DNA from: an uncultured Bacteroidota bacterium
GTDB lineage: Bacteria > Bacteroidota > Bacteroidia > UKL13-3
DNA: 64,000 nt
Assembly: GCA_903850915.1 (NCBI GenBank)
Contig: CAINMV010000017.1
Span: 17,837-81,836 of the forward strand
Direction of reading: 5' to 3'
Shown: in pieces, positions 56,447-64,000 of the stretch
How positions within the stretch are numbered: position 1 is the stretch's first letter
Layout: each line of letters starts with the position of its first letter
The notes under the pieces: generated by a model
Seen by the model: the letters and a program-made list of their open reading frames with translations, nothing else
The model's database searches: none
Told to the model about the DNA's origin: nothing
Position numbers and translations under genes: made by a program

Positions 56447-57499
56447 TTACTGTAAAACAGATTTAAAGGCTTCAAGATATTGCTTAGCAACGTTTTTAAT
56501 ATTCATTTTCTGAATAGCATAGGCGTAATTTAACTCTCCTAATTCTATCCTGTTTTTCTTAAATGTTTCATTTAAGGCTCGGCATAAGTCCCCAGGTATT
56601 TCGGGATTAAAAACCATGTTTTGGGTTTCAGTAAGTAATTCTCCAACATTACCTGTATTCGGTCCGATGACTGGCTTTTTAAAGAAGAAAGCCATCGGTA
56701 TATTCCCGGAGTTGAGTATCTTTTTTCGTTGTATTAAAACAACATCGGCAGCGGCAAAATAATAGGATAAATCTAGGTCTGAAACGGACCCATTGGAGAG
56801 AACATGACCTAGCCTCAATTTAAGCGACCATAACTTTTTTAGGATATTTTTAATGCCCAATGCATTAGGTGTGTTTTTGAATAAATAATCATTTAGTCTT
56901 GGTGCTAGGAGTAGTTTGTTTTTCAATTTAAACGCACTAAATTCCGTCAAAACCATATCTGTTTCTTCCCTATCTCTAAAAGCCCCAAACGCAAGTACAA
57001 CAAATTTATGCTCGCGAATGTTAAGTTTTCTTCGTGCCTCTATTTGCGAAACAGTGTTGTCGTAATTATTAGGATAAATGTGCAGATGTACCAATGAATG
57101 TTTAATTAACGAGTTGTTTAGTTTTTGTTTAAAGCTATCAATACCATAATTGCCCATATGGATAATCAAATCTGCATTCCTTTCAATAATTTCATAACAT
57201 TTCAATTTATTGGAATCGTTGGAATAATGCGGGGTGTCATTGTGACGGGTATAAATTATTTTAGCGGTTTTTTTAATTTCCCCAATGTGCTCAGTCAGTT
57301 TCTCAATGTCAGCGCTATTTGGTGACCATCTATTGAATAATGCATTTGGCCAATGTATATTAATAATATTATACTTGTCTGCATAGTTCCAGAATTCATC
57401 AATTCCAATATTAACATCACAACCAATACCATCTAAACCATCTTTTAAAGATGTTGTAAATAGTTGAGAGTTTGGTTTTATTGCAATTAGTATTTTCAT
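56447..57499 (-). CDS. GT4-like glycosyltransferase
   Basis: The 350-residue protein starts MKILIAIKPNSQLFTTSLKD and has NIHWPNALFNRW and IIYTRHNDTPHYS in its N-terminal lobe. The C-terminal lobe has VVLAFGAFRDREETD, AAADVVLIQRKKILNSGNIPMAFFFKKPVIG (GT4-type E/S-N-G donor-site region in modified form) and TGNVGELL. This is a GT-B fold; the sugar is unknown. It overlaps the pyruvyl transferase gene by 4 nt. Confidence 0.8.
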   Translation of the reverse strand: MKILIAIKPNSQLFTTSLKDGLDGIGCDVNIGIDEFWNYADKYNIINIHWPNALFNRWSPNSADIEKLTEHIGEIKKTAKIIYTRHNDTPHYSNDSNKLKCYEIIERNADLIIHMGNYGIDSFKQKLNNSLIKHSLVHLHIYPNNYDNTVSQIEARRKLNIREHKFVVLAFGAFRDREETDMVLTEFSAFKLKNKLLLAPRLNDYLFKNTPNALGIKNILKKLWSLKLRLGHVLSNGSVSDLDLSYYFAAADVVLIQRKKILNSGNIPMAFFFKKPVIGPNTGNVGELLTETQNMVFNPEIPGDLCRALNETFKKNRIELGELNYAYAIQKMNIKNVAKQYLEAFKSVLQ

Positions 57500-58347
57500 T
57501 GATAGTCTTTCCTCATTAGTTGAATTTCATTGCCAATTTTCAGTTTCACCTCGTTTAGTTTATTATCAGAGGTGAGTTGAAATTTATTGTTTCGTTTTGC
57601 CTCTTTAATAAGCGAAACAAGTTCAATGTAAAATGCACATTTTTTTATCGGTTTTTTTTGGACTGGTAAATGATATTTTTTAACAAATAGAAAATCGTTT
57701 TTTAAATCCAGCGCACTTAAAAAGTCCAACCATTTTAGATCACTTAACATTGGCGATTCAGAACCAATCGCTTCCATTTTAATTCGTTGCCATGGAATCC
57801 TCAAAATATCCGCGACGATGGCTCCATGCATTGCTACACTTAACAAAAATTCCGTTTGCATTAATTCATTTAAAACGTCTTGATAGTCTGCCCTTGGATT
57901 AATAATATGTACATCGGCAATGCTACTAATCAATTCCCAATCAACAGTATCCATTTGTCTAAAATGAGGCATTATTGAAAACTTAAATCTCTTGTTTTTA
58001 AATTGAGGCATTAAAGCCTCATCGCATAGCATACTATAAGCACCATCAGCGATGTATTTTTCCCCCATAAATCCGAGTATGTTAGAGGTTATTGGCCCTC
58101 GTAAAAAACGGATATCCCAATTTGATGTATTATATTTTAATGTAATGTCTCGAATACCTGAACCAAATAAAACGATTTTTTTATCGGTTTTCAATCTTGA
58201 ATCTATTACAGTTCCAATACCATGGAAATCTAAATCTTTGTGTTTATTTGAAGAAAATAATTCTCCAAAAAAATGATTAAAAATATATGGATTTAAATCA
58301 TCTCCAAAATTTCCAAAATCTTTTGCTCTATAGTAGCAATTATTCAT
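57496..58347 (-). CDS. Polysaccharide pyruvyl transferase family protein
   Basis: Family members transfer pyruvate from PEP onto a sugar to form a ketal, making an acidic glycan. From the ATG at 58347 the protein has 283 residues; a TTG at 58410 would extend it by 21 residues. It begins NCYYRAKDFGNFGDDLNPY, the characteristic N-terminal GxxNxGDxL-type motif, and contains VLFGSGIRD, FLRGPITSNIL, YIADGAYSMLC and VAMHGAIVADILRIP, all matching the PS_pyruv_trans domain. It is 66 nt after wzt. Confidence 0.88.
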   Translation of the reverse strand: MNNCYYRAKDFGNFGDDLNPYIFNHFFGELFSSNKHKDLDFHGIGTVIDSRLKTDKKIVLFGSGIRDITLKYNTSNWDIRFLRGPITSNILGFMGEKYIADGAYSMLCDEALMPQFKNKRFKFSIMPHFRQMDTVDWELISSIADVHIINPRADYQDVLNELMQTEFLLSVAMHGAIVADILRIPWQRIKMEAIGSESPMLSDLKWLDFLSALDLKNDFLFVKKYHLPVQKKPIKKCAFYIELVSLIKEAKRNNKFQLTSDNKLNEVKLKIGNEIQLMRKDYQ

Positions 58348-58413
58348 TTTCTGATTGTTGATTAATTGTGGTATTGGATAAATAAGAGGGAACGGATAGT
58401 AATTTGGCAACTA

Positions 58414-59628
58414 TTATTGGATAATCTCCCATTCAGGAACAAATTGTATTGGAACCCAACCAGGATTGCTGCTCTTGATTTTAAAATAAATCGCCGACTG
58501 ATTTCGAAAAAGATTTCGTCTAAGATTATTTTCAAATGTCATCAAGCCAACTTGTATTGAGTAAATGCCTTGCGTTAATCTAATACTGTTAAATTTCGCA
58601 ACAACATGAATCTTATTTTCTGCCCTCTCCAATTTAAAATAGTCCTTGAAATTCCCCACTGTTGCAAATGCCTTCTGTTCTTTATCCAAAAAATTCAGGA
58701 ACAGTGTTGGGCTAGCAATGGGTTTATGTAGTTTTATTGTTAAATGAACCTGAAAGCTATCTTCCGTATTCATTTCAAATAACTCTGATTGAGATGATTT
58801 TACACCATTTGAGCTAATAAATATTGATTCTAATTCGGCATCTTCAGTTTTAAATATGATACCTTTTTCAAAGTTGTATTGGTCATAATATTTGTTAATG
58901 GCGATAGAAACATCATTTGACGTTGTTTCTATCTTTCCTGCCTTTAGCACCATTACTTGTGAACACATTCTGGAAATTTGCGGCATACTGTGTGATACGA
59001 AAACCATTGCTGTTTTTTGTAACAACTCATCCATTTTATTATAGCATTTTAAAGTAAATCCCATATCTCCAACGGCCAATACCTCATCTAGTAAAAGTAT
59101 ATCAGGTTCCATATGAGTAGCAATGGCAAAGCCCAATCGAATCTTCATTCCGGAACTATAATTTTGTACAGGGGTATCAATAAAATCAGATAGCTCTGAA
59201 AATTCGATGATGGAATCTAGTTTATTTCGTGTTTCTGATCTAGTAAACCCAAGGATAGCGGCATTGTTAAAGATATTCTCCCGGCCTGTTAAAATAGGGT
59301 TAAATCCAGCTCCAAGTTCTATTAATGCGCCAACACGACCATGCATTTCAATACGACCACGATCTGGCTTTATCAATCCATTTAGCATTTTTAATAAGGT
59401 GCTTTTCCCAGCACCATTTCTTCCGATTAACCCCAAGCATTCCCCTCGTTTTACCTCAAAACTAATGTCATCGACGGACCAAAATTCTTTATCTCTTAAT
59501 GTTTGATTTTTTTTTTCTTTACCCATCAATTCTCCGGTAATGTCCTTCATCCCATACCAAAGACTAGTCTTTAAATCCCTGCAGAATTTTTTAGATACAT
59601 GTTCTGCTTTTATTAGTGTCTCACTCAT
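58414..59628 (-). CDS. wzt: ABC transporter ATP-binding protein for O-antigen/polysaccharide export
   Basis: The 404-residue protein has a nucleotide-binding domain with Walker A GRNGAGKST (69-77), ABC signature YSSGM (157-161) and Walker B ILLLDE (177-182). After about residue 250 it has a beta-rich C-terminal extension (about 150 residues) of the Wzt_C type, which in known systems recognises the glycan end before export. Together with the permease upstream it should flip a lipid-linked glycan across the inner membrane. The start is the ATG at 59628, 18 nt after the permease stop. Confidence 0.93.
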   Translation of the reverse strand: MSETLIKAEHVSKKFCRDLKTSLWYGMKDITGELMGKEKKNQTLRDKEFWSVDDISFEVKRGECLGLIGRNGAGKSTLLKMLNGLIKPDRGRIEMHGRVGALIELGAGFNPILTGRENIFNNAAILGFTRSETRNKLDSIIEFSELSDFIDTPVQNYSSGMKIRLGFAIATHMEPDILLLDEVLAVGDMGFTLKCYNKMDELLQKTAMVFVSHSMPQISRMCSQVMVLKAGKIETTSNDVSIAINKYYDQYNFEKGIIFKTEDAELESIFISSNGVKSSQSELFEMNTEDSFQVHLTIKLHKPIASPTLFLNFLDKEQKAFATVGNFKDYFKLERAENKIHVVAKFNSIRLTQGIYSIQVGLMTFENNLRRNLFRNQSAIYFKIKSSNPGWVPIQFVPEWEIIQ

Positions 59629-59646
59629 AATTTCTTTTTAGATTCT

Positions 59647-60489
59647 TTAACTACCCATTCGTTCTGTTAATAACGGTTTGGCAATCCTAAAAACTACCCA
59701 TACTGCAATTAGAACGAATGTCATCGCAATATTAACCGTGATGAAGCTTGGCAAATAATCGGCTCCTTGTCCGATTAGCCATTGCCTTGTAGTAATAACT
59801 ATCGAGGTTAAAGGGTTGTAATAATAAATGATATGGGCCCAGCCATTTACAGGCATTGGAAAAAGAACGGGAGTAGTGAACATTAGAATTTGCAAACCAA
59901 ATGGAATGATTTTTCCGATGTCGTTATAGAGTAATCCTATGGGTGTAAGAAAGAGCCCGATGGCAGTACCGGTTATTATCAATGATATAATGGCGAAAGG
60001 AACGAGGAATAAATTCCAATTTGGATAAATACCTAGTAGAAGAAGTGCGGCTACCATAAGTAAGATTTTGATTGCGGCATTGAAAATTACCTGATAAATT
60101 CCAGAAAGAAATAAAGCTTCTGTAGGAAAATTGATTTTAGCTAAAATGCTTCTTGATGCTATTATTTGATTAAGAGGCATTTGAACGCTATCAACAAATA
60201 TCGACCAAATCATAGTCCCAGTAAAAACGAAAACAGGATATGGTATTTCTGTTTTGCCAACATTAATTATTCCTGTGCCTTGTAAATACATCCAAATTAA
60301 TGTATTGGCTAGAGGGAGCAGAAATGCCCACAAAATACCGAGTATACTCTGCCTATATTGGGCTTTAATGTCACGCACGGCCAATTGCAATGATAGGTCC
60401 TTACTTGAAATTAAGTCCTTCCACATCGATTTCACCATTAGAATTGGCGACTGCATCGATGATTTATTAGTGTAGATGGTAACTTTCAT
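59647..60489 (-). CDS. wzm: ABC transporter permease for polysaccharide export
   Basis: The protein has about six membrane helices in the ABC-2 arrangement. From the ATG at 60489 it has 280 residues. LAVRDIKAQYRQSILGILWAFLLPL and FVFTGTMIWSIFVDSVQMPLN are typical of Wzm/KpsM-type permeases, as is the LTSIVITTRQWLIGQ end segment. It pairs with Wzt for export of a lipid-linked glycan. It is the first gene of the leftward operon, with a -7 box upstream at 60545-60552. Confidence 0.92.
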   Translation of the reverse strand: MKVTIYTNKSSMQSPILMVKSMWKDLISSKDLSLQLAVRDIKAQYRQSILGILWAFLLPLANTLIWMYLQGTGIINVGKTEIPYPVFVFTGTMIWSIFVDSVQMPLNQIIASRSILAKINFPTEALFLSGIYQVIFNAAIKILLMVAALLLLGIYPNWNLFLVPFAIISLIITGTAIGLFLTPIGLLYNDIGKIIPFGLQILMFTTPVLFPMPVNGWAHIIYYYNPLTSIVITTRQWLIGQGADYLPSFITVNIAMTFVLIAVWVVFRIAKPLLTERMGS

Positions 60490-60795
60490 TATTAACAAGT
60501 GGAAAAATCAAATGTGAATGCAAATATTGATTTGAATTTACTTGCAAATTTAATAAAAAAACAAAGCTATTCGAGGATTCTTTGTCATCGTATTTGAAAT
60601 TAATTCTTTATTTGTTTTCTGTTTTATAGCAGTTTTTTATTATAGCAAATACATTTTTTGATAGTGCCTAATATTGAATTGTAAAATTTAAAATGACTAT
60701 CATGTTTGATATTCCATTTTGTTCGTTGATGGAATACTATTTAATTTGTAATGATTAATTTGTCCAAATTTAAATTTCGATAATATTAATTAATT
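60490..60795. other. Divergent intergenic region of the glycan locus
   Basis: About 300 nt of very AT-rich DNA between the leftward export operon and the rightward GT-C tandem. It holds two TAnnTTTG boxes on the minus strand (60545-60552 and 60562-60569) for the export operon. I see no gene, RNA or repeat, and no clear box for the rightward gene. Confidence 0.5.
60545..60569 (-). promoter_or_regulatory. Promoter boxes of the wzm-wzt operon
   Basis: On the minus strand TAGCTTTG (60562-60569) and TAAATTTG (60545-60552) both match TAnnTTTG and lie 55 and 72 nt before the wzm ATG. Two start points are possible. Confidence 0.45.
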
Positions 60796-62325
60796 ATGTT
60801 CAAAAAAGATATGGCCAAAATAAAAAGTATAGTTGGAAATGAAAGGTTGTTAATTTATTTAACATTCTTGTCAGGTATAATTATTTCCCTTGTTCAGTTT
60901 CTTTACAATAGAAGTTTGTGGTTAGATGAGGCAATGCTTGCCTTGAATATAATAAACAAAAATAATATTCAGCTTTTATTTCCGCTAGATTATTACCAGG
61001 TAGCGCCCATTCTTTTTTTACAAGTAGAAAAGTTTTTCTCTTTATTACTGCCAAATTCCGAATACGGATTGAGGCTATTTCCACTTTTCGCCTTTTGGGT
61101 TTCTTCCTATTTATTTTATAAAATACTTAACTTGATTTTTAAAAATAGTAATATTATAATAGTCGGACTCTCGTTGTTTTTATTTAACGCTACGCTACTC
61201 TATTTTTCTAGCGAGGTAAAGCAATACATGATAGATGTGTTGGTTTTATTAGGGTTATATTTTCTGGTTTTAAAACCCTATAAGGAGGCGAAAACCCAAA
61301 TGTATTTATTAGGCATCTTTGGTGCAATCAGCATTATGTTATCAAATGTATCCCCAATTCTTCTTGCTTGTATTGGGCTACATCTTGTAATAAAGGGCAT
61401 TCGAATGCCTAAAAGTAACATAAAGTCAATTTTTGTATTGTTTGGTGTTTTAGGAGTCACTTTTTTAATTTATTATGTCGCCTTTATTCATCACCATCCA
61501 ACAAAAGATTTTATGCTGAAATTTTGGACTAAGAATAATGCCTTTATGCCTATAAACCCATTTGATGCGATTTTTTATCGTTTTTTTTATGATAAAGTAT
61601 TAACAGTTTTTTATTATTTTTTCACATTTGGAACTCTTCTTTTTATTAGTTTTATTTTTTTTTATTGTCTAGGTATATTTTATCTAGTGAGGTTTAAAAA
61701 AATAGATTTCATAATATTGACATTAGTACCTTTTATGCTCCATTTAATTTTATCATCATTTAAACTATATCCATTTCATGAAAGATTACTTTTATATAAT
61801 ATTCCGTTAATTATTTTTGTTTTCCTATTGGGATTTCAATATCTGGCGAGTATTTTGTACGTTTATTTTAAAGGAATCCGTTTCGGTAAACTTTATCTTT
61901 TTATTCCCATATTTTTGATTTTTAATGTACTCTCTTTTTCAAATTCTATTACAAAAGGTTTTCCTATGAAAAGAGATGAAATTAAAGAAAGTATTCAATA
62001 CATTGAGAAAATGAGCATTACATCTGATCGTATTTGTGTTTATTTTGCAGCGCTTTGCGCCTTTCAGTATTATCAAGATATTAACTTTATGGCAACTAAA
62101 AAACCTACTATTTTAGGATGTTGGGATAAAAATATTCGTTTAAAAAAGACGATTGACGATTTTAATCAATTAAAAGGTAAAAATTGGCTTTTGTTCTCTC
62201 AAGTTTTTGATAATGAAGAAGCAAAAATGATTCATTATCTTGATTCTTTAGGCTATCCTAAACTCAATTCCTTCAAAACTAATGGTTCCAGCGCCTATTA
62301 TTATGACTTTGGAGGTAAAGAATAA
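60796..62325 (+). CDS. GT-C (GT39/ArnT-like) membrane glycosyltransferase, copy 1
   Basis: The 509-residue protein has about eleven membrane helices. After helix 1 it has NRSLWLDEAMLALNI, matching the catalytic Asp/Glu loop of GT-C enzymes such as ArnT/PMT that use lipid-linked sugar donors. Later soluble parts end in a conserved tail, MIHYLDSLGYPKLNSF and YYYDFGGKE. The tail is shared with the next gene, which is a tandem copy. The acceptor is unknown, but the next-door Wzm/Wzt locus suggests a role in decorating the exported glycan on the periplasmic side. Confidence 0.75.
   Translation: MFKKDMAKIKSIVGNERLLIYLTFLSGIIISLVQFLYNRSLWLDEAMLALNIINKNNIQLLFPLDYYQVAPILFLQVEKFFSLLLPNSEYGLRLFPLFAFWVSSYLFYKILNLIFKNSNIIIVGLSLFLFNATLLYFSSEVKQYMIDVLVLLGLYFLVLKPYKEAKTQMYLLGIFGAISIMLSNVSPILLACIGLHLVIKGIRMPKSNIKSIFVLFGVLGVTFLIYYVAFIHHHPTKDFMLKFWTKNNAFMPINPFDAIFYRFFYDKVLTVFYYFFTFGTLLFISFIFFYCLGIFYLVRFKKIDFIILTLVPFMLHLILSSFKLYPFHERLLLYNIPLIIFVFLLGFQYLASILYVYFKGIRFGKLYLFIPIFLIFNVLSFSNSITKGFPMKRDEIKESIQYIEKMSITSDRICVYFAALCAFQYYQDINFMATKKPTILGCWDKNIRLKKTIDDFNQLKGKNWLLFSQVFDNEEAKMIHYLDSLGYPKLNSFKTNGSSAYYYDFGGKE
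60895..61200 (+). repeat. 5' block of tandem duplication, copy A
   Basis: This stretch is nearly identical in DNA to 62543-62848 (offset 1648 nt), with scattered substitutions and no indels seen by eye. It codes for the catalytic loop and first helices of the GT-C pair. Confidence 0.8.
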
Positions 62326-62340
62326 GAGTTTCCTTGCCGT
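62209..62340 (+). repeat. 3' block of tandem duplication, copy A
   Basis: Nearly identical to 63858-63990 (offset about 1649 nt). It includes the last about 38 codons, the stop codon and about 13 nt beyond it. Between the two blocks the middle parts of the copies differ much more. Confidence 0.8.
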
Positions 62341-62402
62341 AGCAAATAAAGTGAACTATATTTCATAAAGTTTTTTTTTCAACTATTTTACTGAACTTGA
62401 AA

Positions 62403-62410
62403 TAGATTTG
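62403..62410 (+). promoter_or_regulatory. Possible -7 box for GT-C copy 2
   Basis: TAGATTTG matches TAnnTTTG, 58 nt before the ATG at 62469. It lies in the 143-nt spacer between the tandem genes and could give the second copy its own promoter. Confidence 0.4.
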
Positions 62411-62468
62411 CAATAGTTGATATTCAAAGATTTTGATAGTAATTATATTAAAAAATAAAACAAATCAA

Positions 62469-63974
62469 ATGAATAATACATTACGCATCGAAAAGATATT
62501 CGTGTTTTTAATATTCTCTTTAGGGATTGCTATTTCCTTAGCTCAGTTTCTTTACAATAGAAGTTTGTGGTTAGATGAGGCAAAGCTTGCTCTAAACATA
62601 ATAAACAAAAATAATATTCAGCTTTTATTTCCGCTCGATTATAACCAGGTAGCGCCAATTCTTTTTTTACAAGTAGAAAAGTTTTTCTCTTTATTACTGC
62701 CAAATTCCGAATACGGCTTGAGGCTATTCCCTCTCATCGCCTTTTGGGTTTCTTCCTATTTATTTTATAAAATACTTAACTTGATTTTTAAAAGTAGTAA
62801 TATTAGAATAGTTGGACTCTCGTTGTTTTTCTTTAACGCTACACTAGTCTATTATTCGAGTGAAGTTAAGCAATATATGGGTGATATTTTAGTTTTATTA
62901 GGGTTGTATTATATCTTATTAAAATCCTATAAAAATGATAAAAGCAAACTGTATCTATTAGGAATTTTAGGGGTAGTCAGTGTTTTTTTATCTAATGTGG
63001 CTCCAATTATTCTTGCGTGTATCGGCCTGTATCTTCTTATTTCAGAAATTAAAATACCTAAAGAAAAACTTAAAAGTATTTTTCTATTATTCTTTGTTTG
63101 GGGTATTTCCTATGTTATTTATTATGCTATTTTTATTTATAACCATCCATCAAAAGATTTTATGATAAGATTTTGGACTGAAGAAAATGCGTTTATGCCA
63201 ATTAACCCCTTAGGACGCGATTTTTACCTTTTCATAAATAATACAGTATTGAATGGCTTCTATTATTTTTTTTCGTTTGGAACTTTATTGTCTATTTTTT
63301 TTATATTCATTTATTGCGTAGGAATCTATTTTTTATTTAATTCAAAGGAAAGACGCTTAATTATATTAACGTCTTTGCCAGCTATCCTTCATTTAACTTT
63401 ATCATCCTTTAAATTATATCCCTATCATTCACGATTAATATTATACAACATACCATTAATTATTATTGTTTTTCTGTTTGGTCTAGAGTTTATTAAAAAT
63501 ACCTTAATTATTAAATTAACGACGGTTCACGTCAATAACTTCTTTTTTCTAATTCCATTGTTTCTTATTTGTAATATTCTATTCTTTTCAAATGGATTAA
63601 ATGATGGCTTCCCAATTCAACGAGATCAAATAAAGCCGTGTTTGAAATTTATTGATGAGAACATTAAAGCCACAGATCATATATACGTATATTATTTTTC
63701 AAAAAATCCATTTAGATATTATGTTGATATCAATTATTTTAAAGCAAAGAATCCTCGCACTATTGCTAGTTGGAGTAATAGAGGACATATTGATAAGGCT
63801 TTTGATGACTTAAAGCAGCTTAAAGGAAAAAATTGGTTGTTGTTTTCTCATTGGTTTGATAATGAAGAAACAAAAATGATTCATTATCTTGATTCTTTAG
63901 GCTATCCTAAGCTCAATTCCTTCAAAACTTATGGTTCTAGAGCCTATTATTATGACTTTGGAGGTAAAGAATAA
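62469..63974 (+). CDS. GT-C (GT39/ArnT-like) membrane glycosyltransferase, copy 2
   Basis: From the ATG at 62469 the protein has 501 residues; a frame extension to 62433 is less likely. It has the same plan as copy 1: helix 1, NRSLWLDEAKLALNI with the catalytic acids, about ten further helices, and the shared tail MIHYLDSLGYPKLNSF. Only the ends are near-identical to copy 1; the middle third has many replacements, suggesting a changed substrate site. Sequence after the stop again resembles that after copy 1. Confidence 0.75.
   Translation: MNNTLRIEKIFVFLIFSLGIAISLAQFLYNRSLWLDEAKLALNIINKNNIQLLFPLDYNQVAPILFLQVEKFFSLLLPNSEYGLRLFPLIAFWVSSYLFYKILNLIFKSSNIRIVGLSLFFFNATLVYYSSEVKQYMGDILVLLGLYYILLKSYKNDKSKLYLLGILGVVSVFLSNVAPIILACIGLYLLISEIKIPKEKLKSIFLLFFVWGISYVIYYAIFIYNHPSKDFMIRFWTEENAFMPINPLGRDFYLFINNTVLNGFYYFFSFGTLLSIFFIFIYCVGIYFLFNSKERRLIILTSLPAILHLTLSSFKLYPYHSRLILYNIPLIIIVFLFGLEFIKNTLIIKLTTVHVNNFFFLIPLFLICNILFFSNGLNDGFPIQRDQIKPCLKFIDENIKATDHIYVYYFSKNPFRYYVDINYFKAKNPRTIASWSNRGHIDKAFDDLKQLKGKNWLLFSHWFDNEETKMIHYLDSLGYPKLNSFKTYGSRAYYYDFGGKE
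62543..62848 (+). repeat. 5' block of tandem duplication, copy B
   Basis: Partner of 60895-61200, near-identical DNA. Confidence 0.8.
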
Positions 63975-63990
63975 GATTTTCCTTGCCGTC
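63858..63990 (+). repeat. 3' block of tandem duplication, copy B
   Basis: Partner of 62209-62340, near-identical DNA, including the stop codon and the TTCCTTGCCGT stretch after it. This suggests the repeated unit reaches past the gene. Confidence 0.8.
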
Positions 63991-64000
63991 GTGCCTAAAG

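Overview
This window is a chromosomal segment of a member of the Bacteroidota. It is AT-rich and dense, with many short operons. The assignment rests on four things visible here: three secreted proteins with type IX secretion (T9SS) C-terminal tails, a 629-residue long-form IspG, stand-alone mutase-type B12 and PD40 proteins typical of the phylum, and the Bacteroidota -7 promoter element TAnnTTTG just upstream of about half of the transcription units. Oxygen-using enzymes (MiaE-type tRNA hydroxylase, acyl-ACP desaturase) suggest aerobic life. I see no rRNA, tRNA, CRISPR array, insertion sequence, phage or plasmid gene.

Layout. 1-6.1 kb: a cut methyltransferase and rbfA, divergent from def; a DUF255 thioredoxin-fold protein; miaE; and a two-gene redox module of a ten-heme cytochrome c and a membrane b-type cytochrome. 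6.2-12.6 kb: a MurG-like glycosyltransferase, an M1 aminopeptidase with a T9SS tail, a PD40 propeller protein, trmB and a second T9SS cargo. 12.7-24.9 kb: housekeeping genes (ispG, a Tat-type class V aminotransferase, anmK, an MFS pump, an AI-2E family permease, kbl, a crotonase, a proline peptidase, secG) and an overlooked 44-residue lipoprotein. 25-35.3 kb: groES-groEL, a DUF2141 protein, an MFS transporter and a giant CotH/lamin-tail T9SS cargo. 35.5-43.5 kb: mreB-mreC-mreD-mrdA for rod shape, an acyl-ACP desaturase, a COG2509-type flavoprotein and fabD. 43.6-52.3 kb: a tiny membrane protein, a methyltransferase, a Cys-rich exported peptide, psd, a B12-binding subunit, tyrS, lepA and two different L,D-transpeptidases.

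52.4-64 kb is a surface-polysaccharide locus. A leftward operon carries Wzm and Wzt (ABC export of an undecaprenyl-linked glycan), a polysaccharide pyruvyl transferase, one GT4-like and three GT2 glycosyltransferases, with a methyltransferase beyond. Running the other way are two tandem GT-C membrane glycosyltransferases, recently duplicated, with near-identical 5' and 3' blocks around a diverged middle. This part is visibly more AT-rich than the rest. Because T9SS cargo is commonly attached to a special LPS, the glycan made here could be part of the surface anchor for the cargo proteins in this window. That link is inference.

I do not find a clearly new defence or mobile system. The best leads are the ten-heme cytochrome pair, the patchwork GT-C tandem, the eight-repeat CotH/lamin-tail protein, the Tat-signalled PLP enzyme, and three small unannotated genes. 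Many TAnnTTTG boxes sit only 4-10 nt before the start codon, which points to leaderless or almost leaderless mRNAs.
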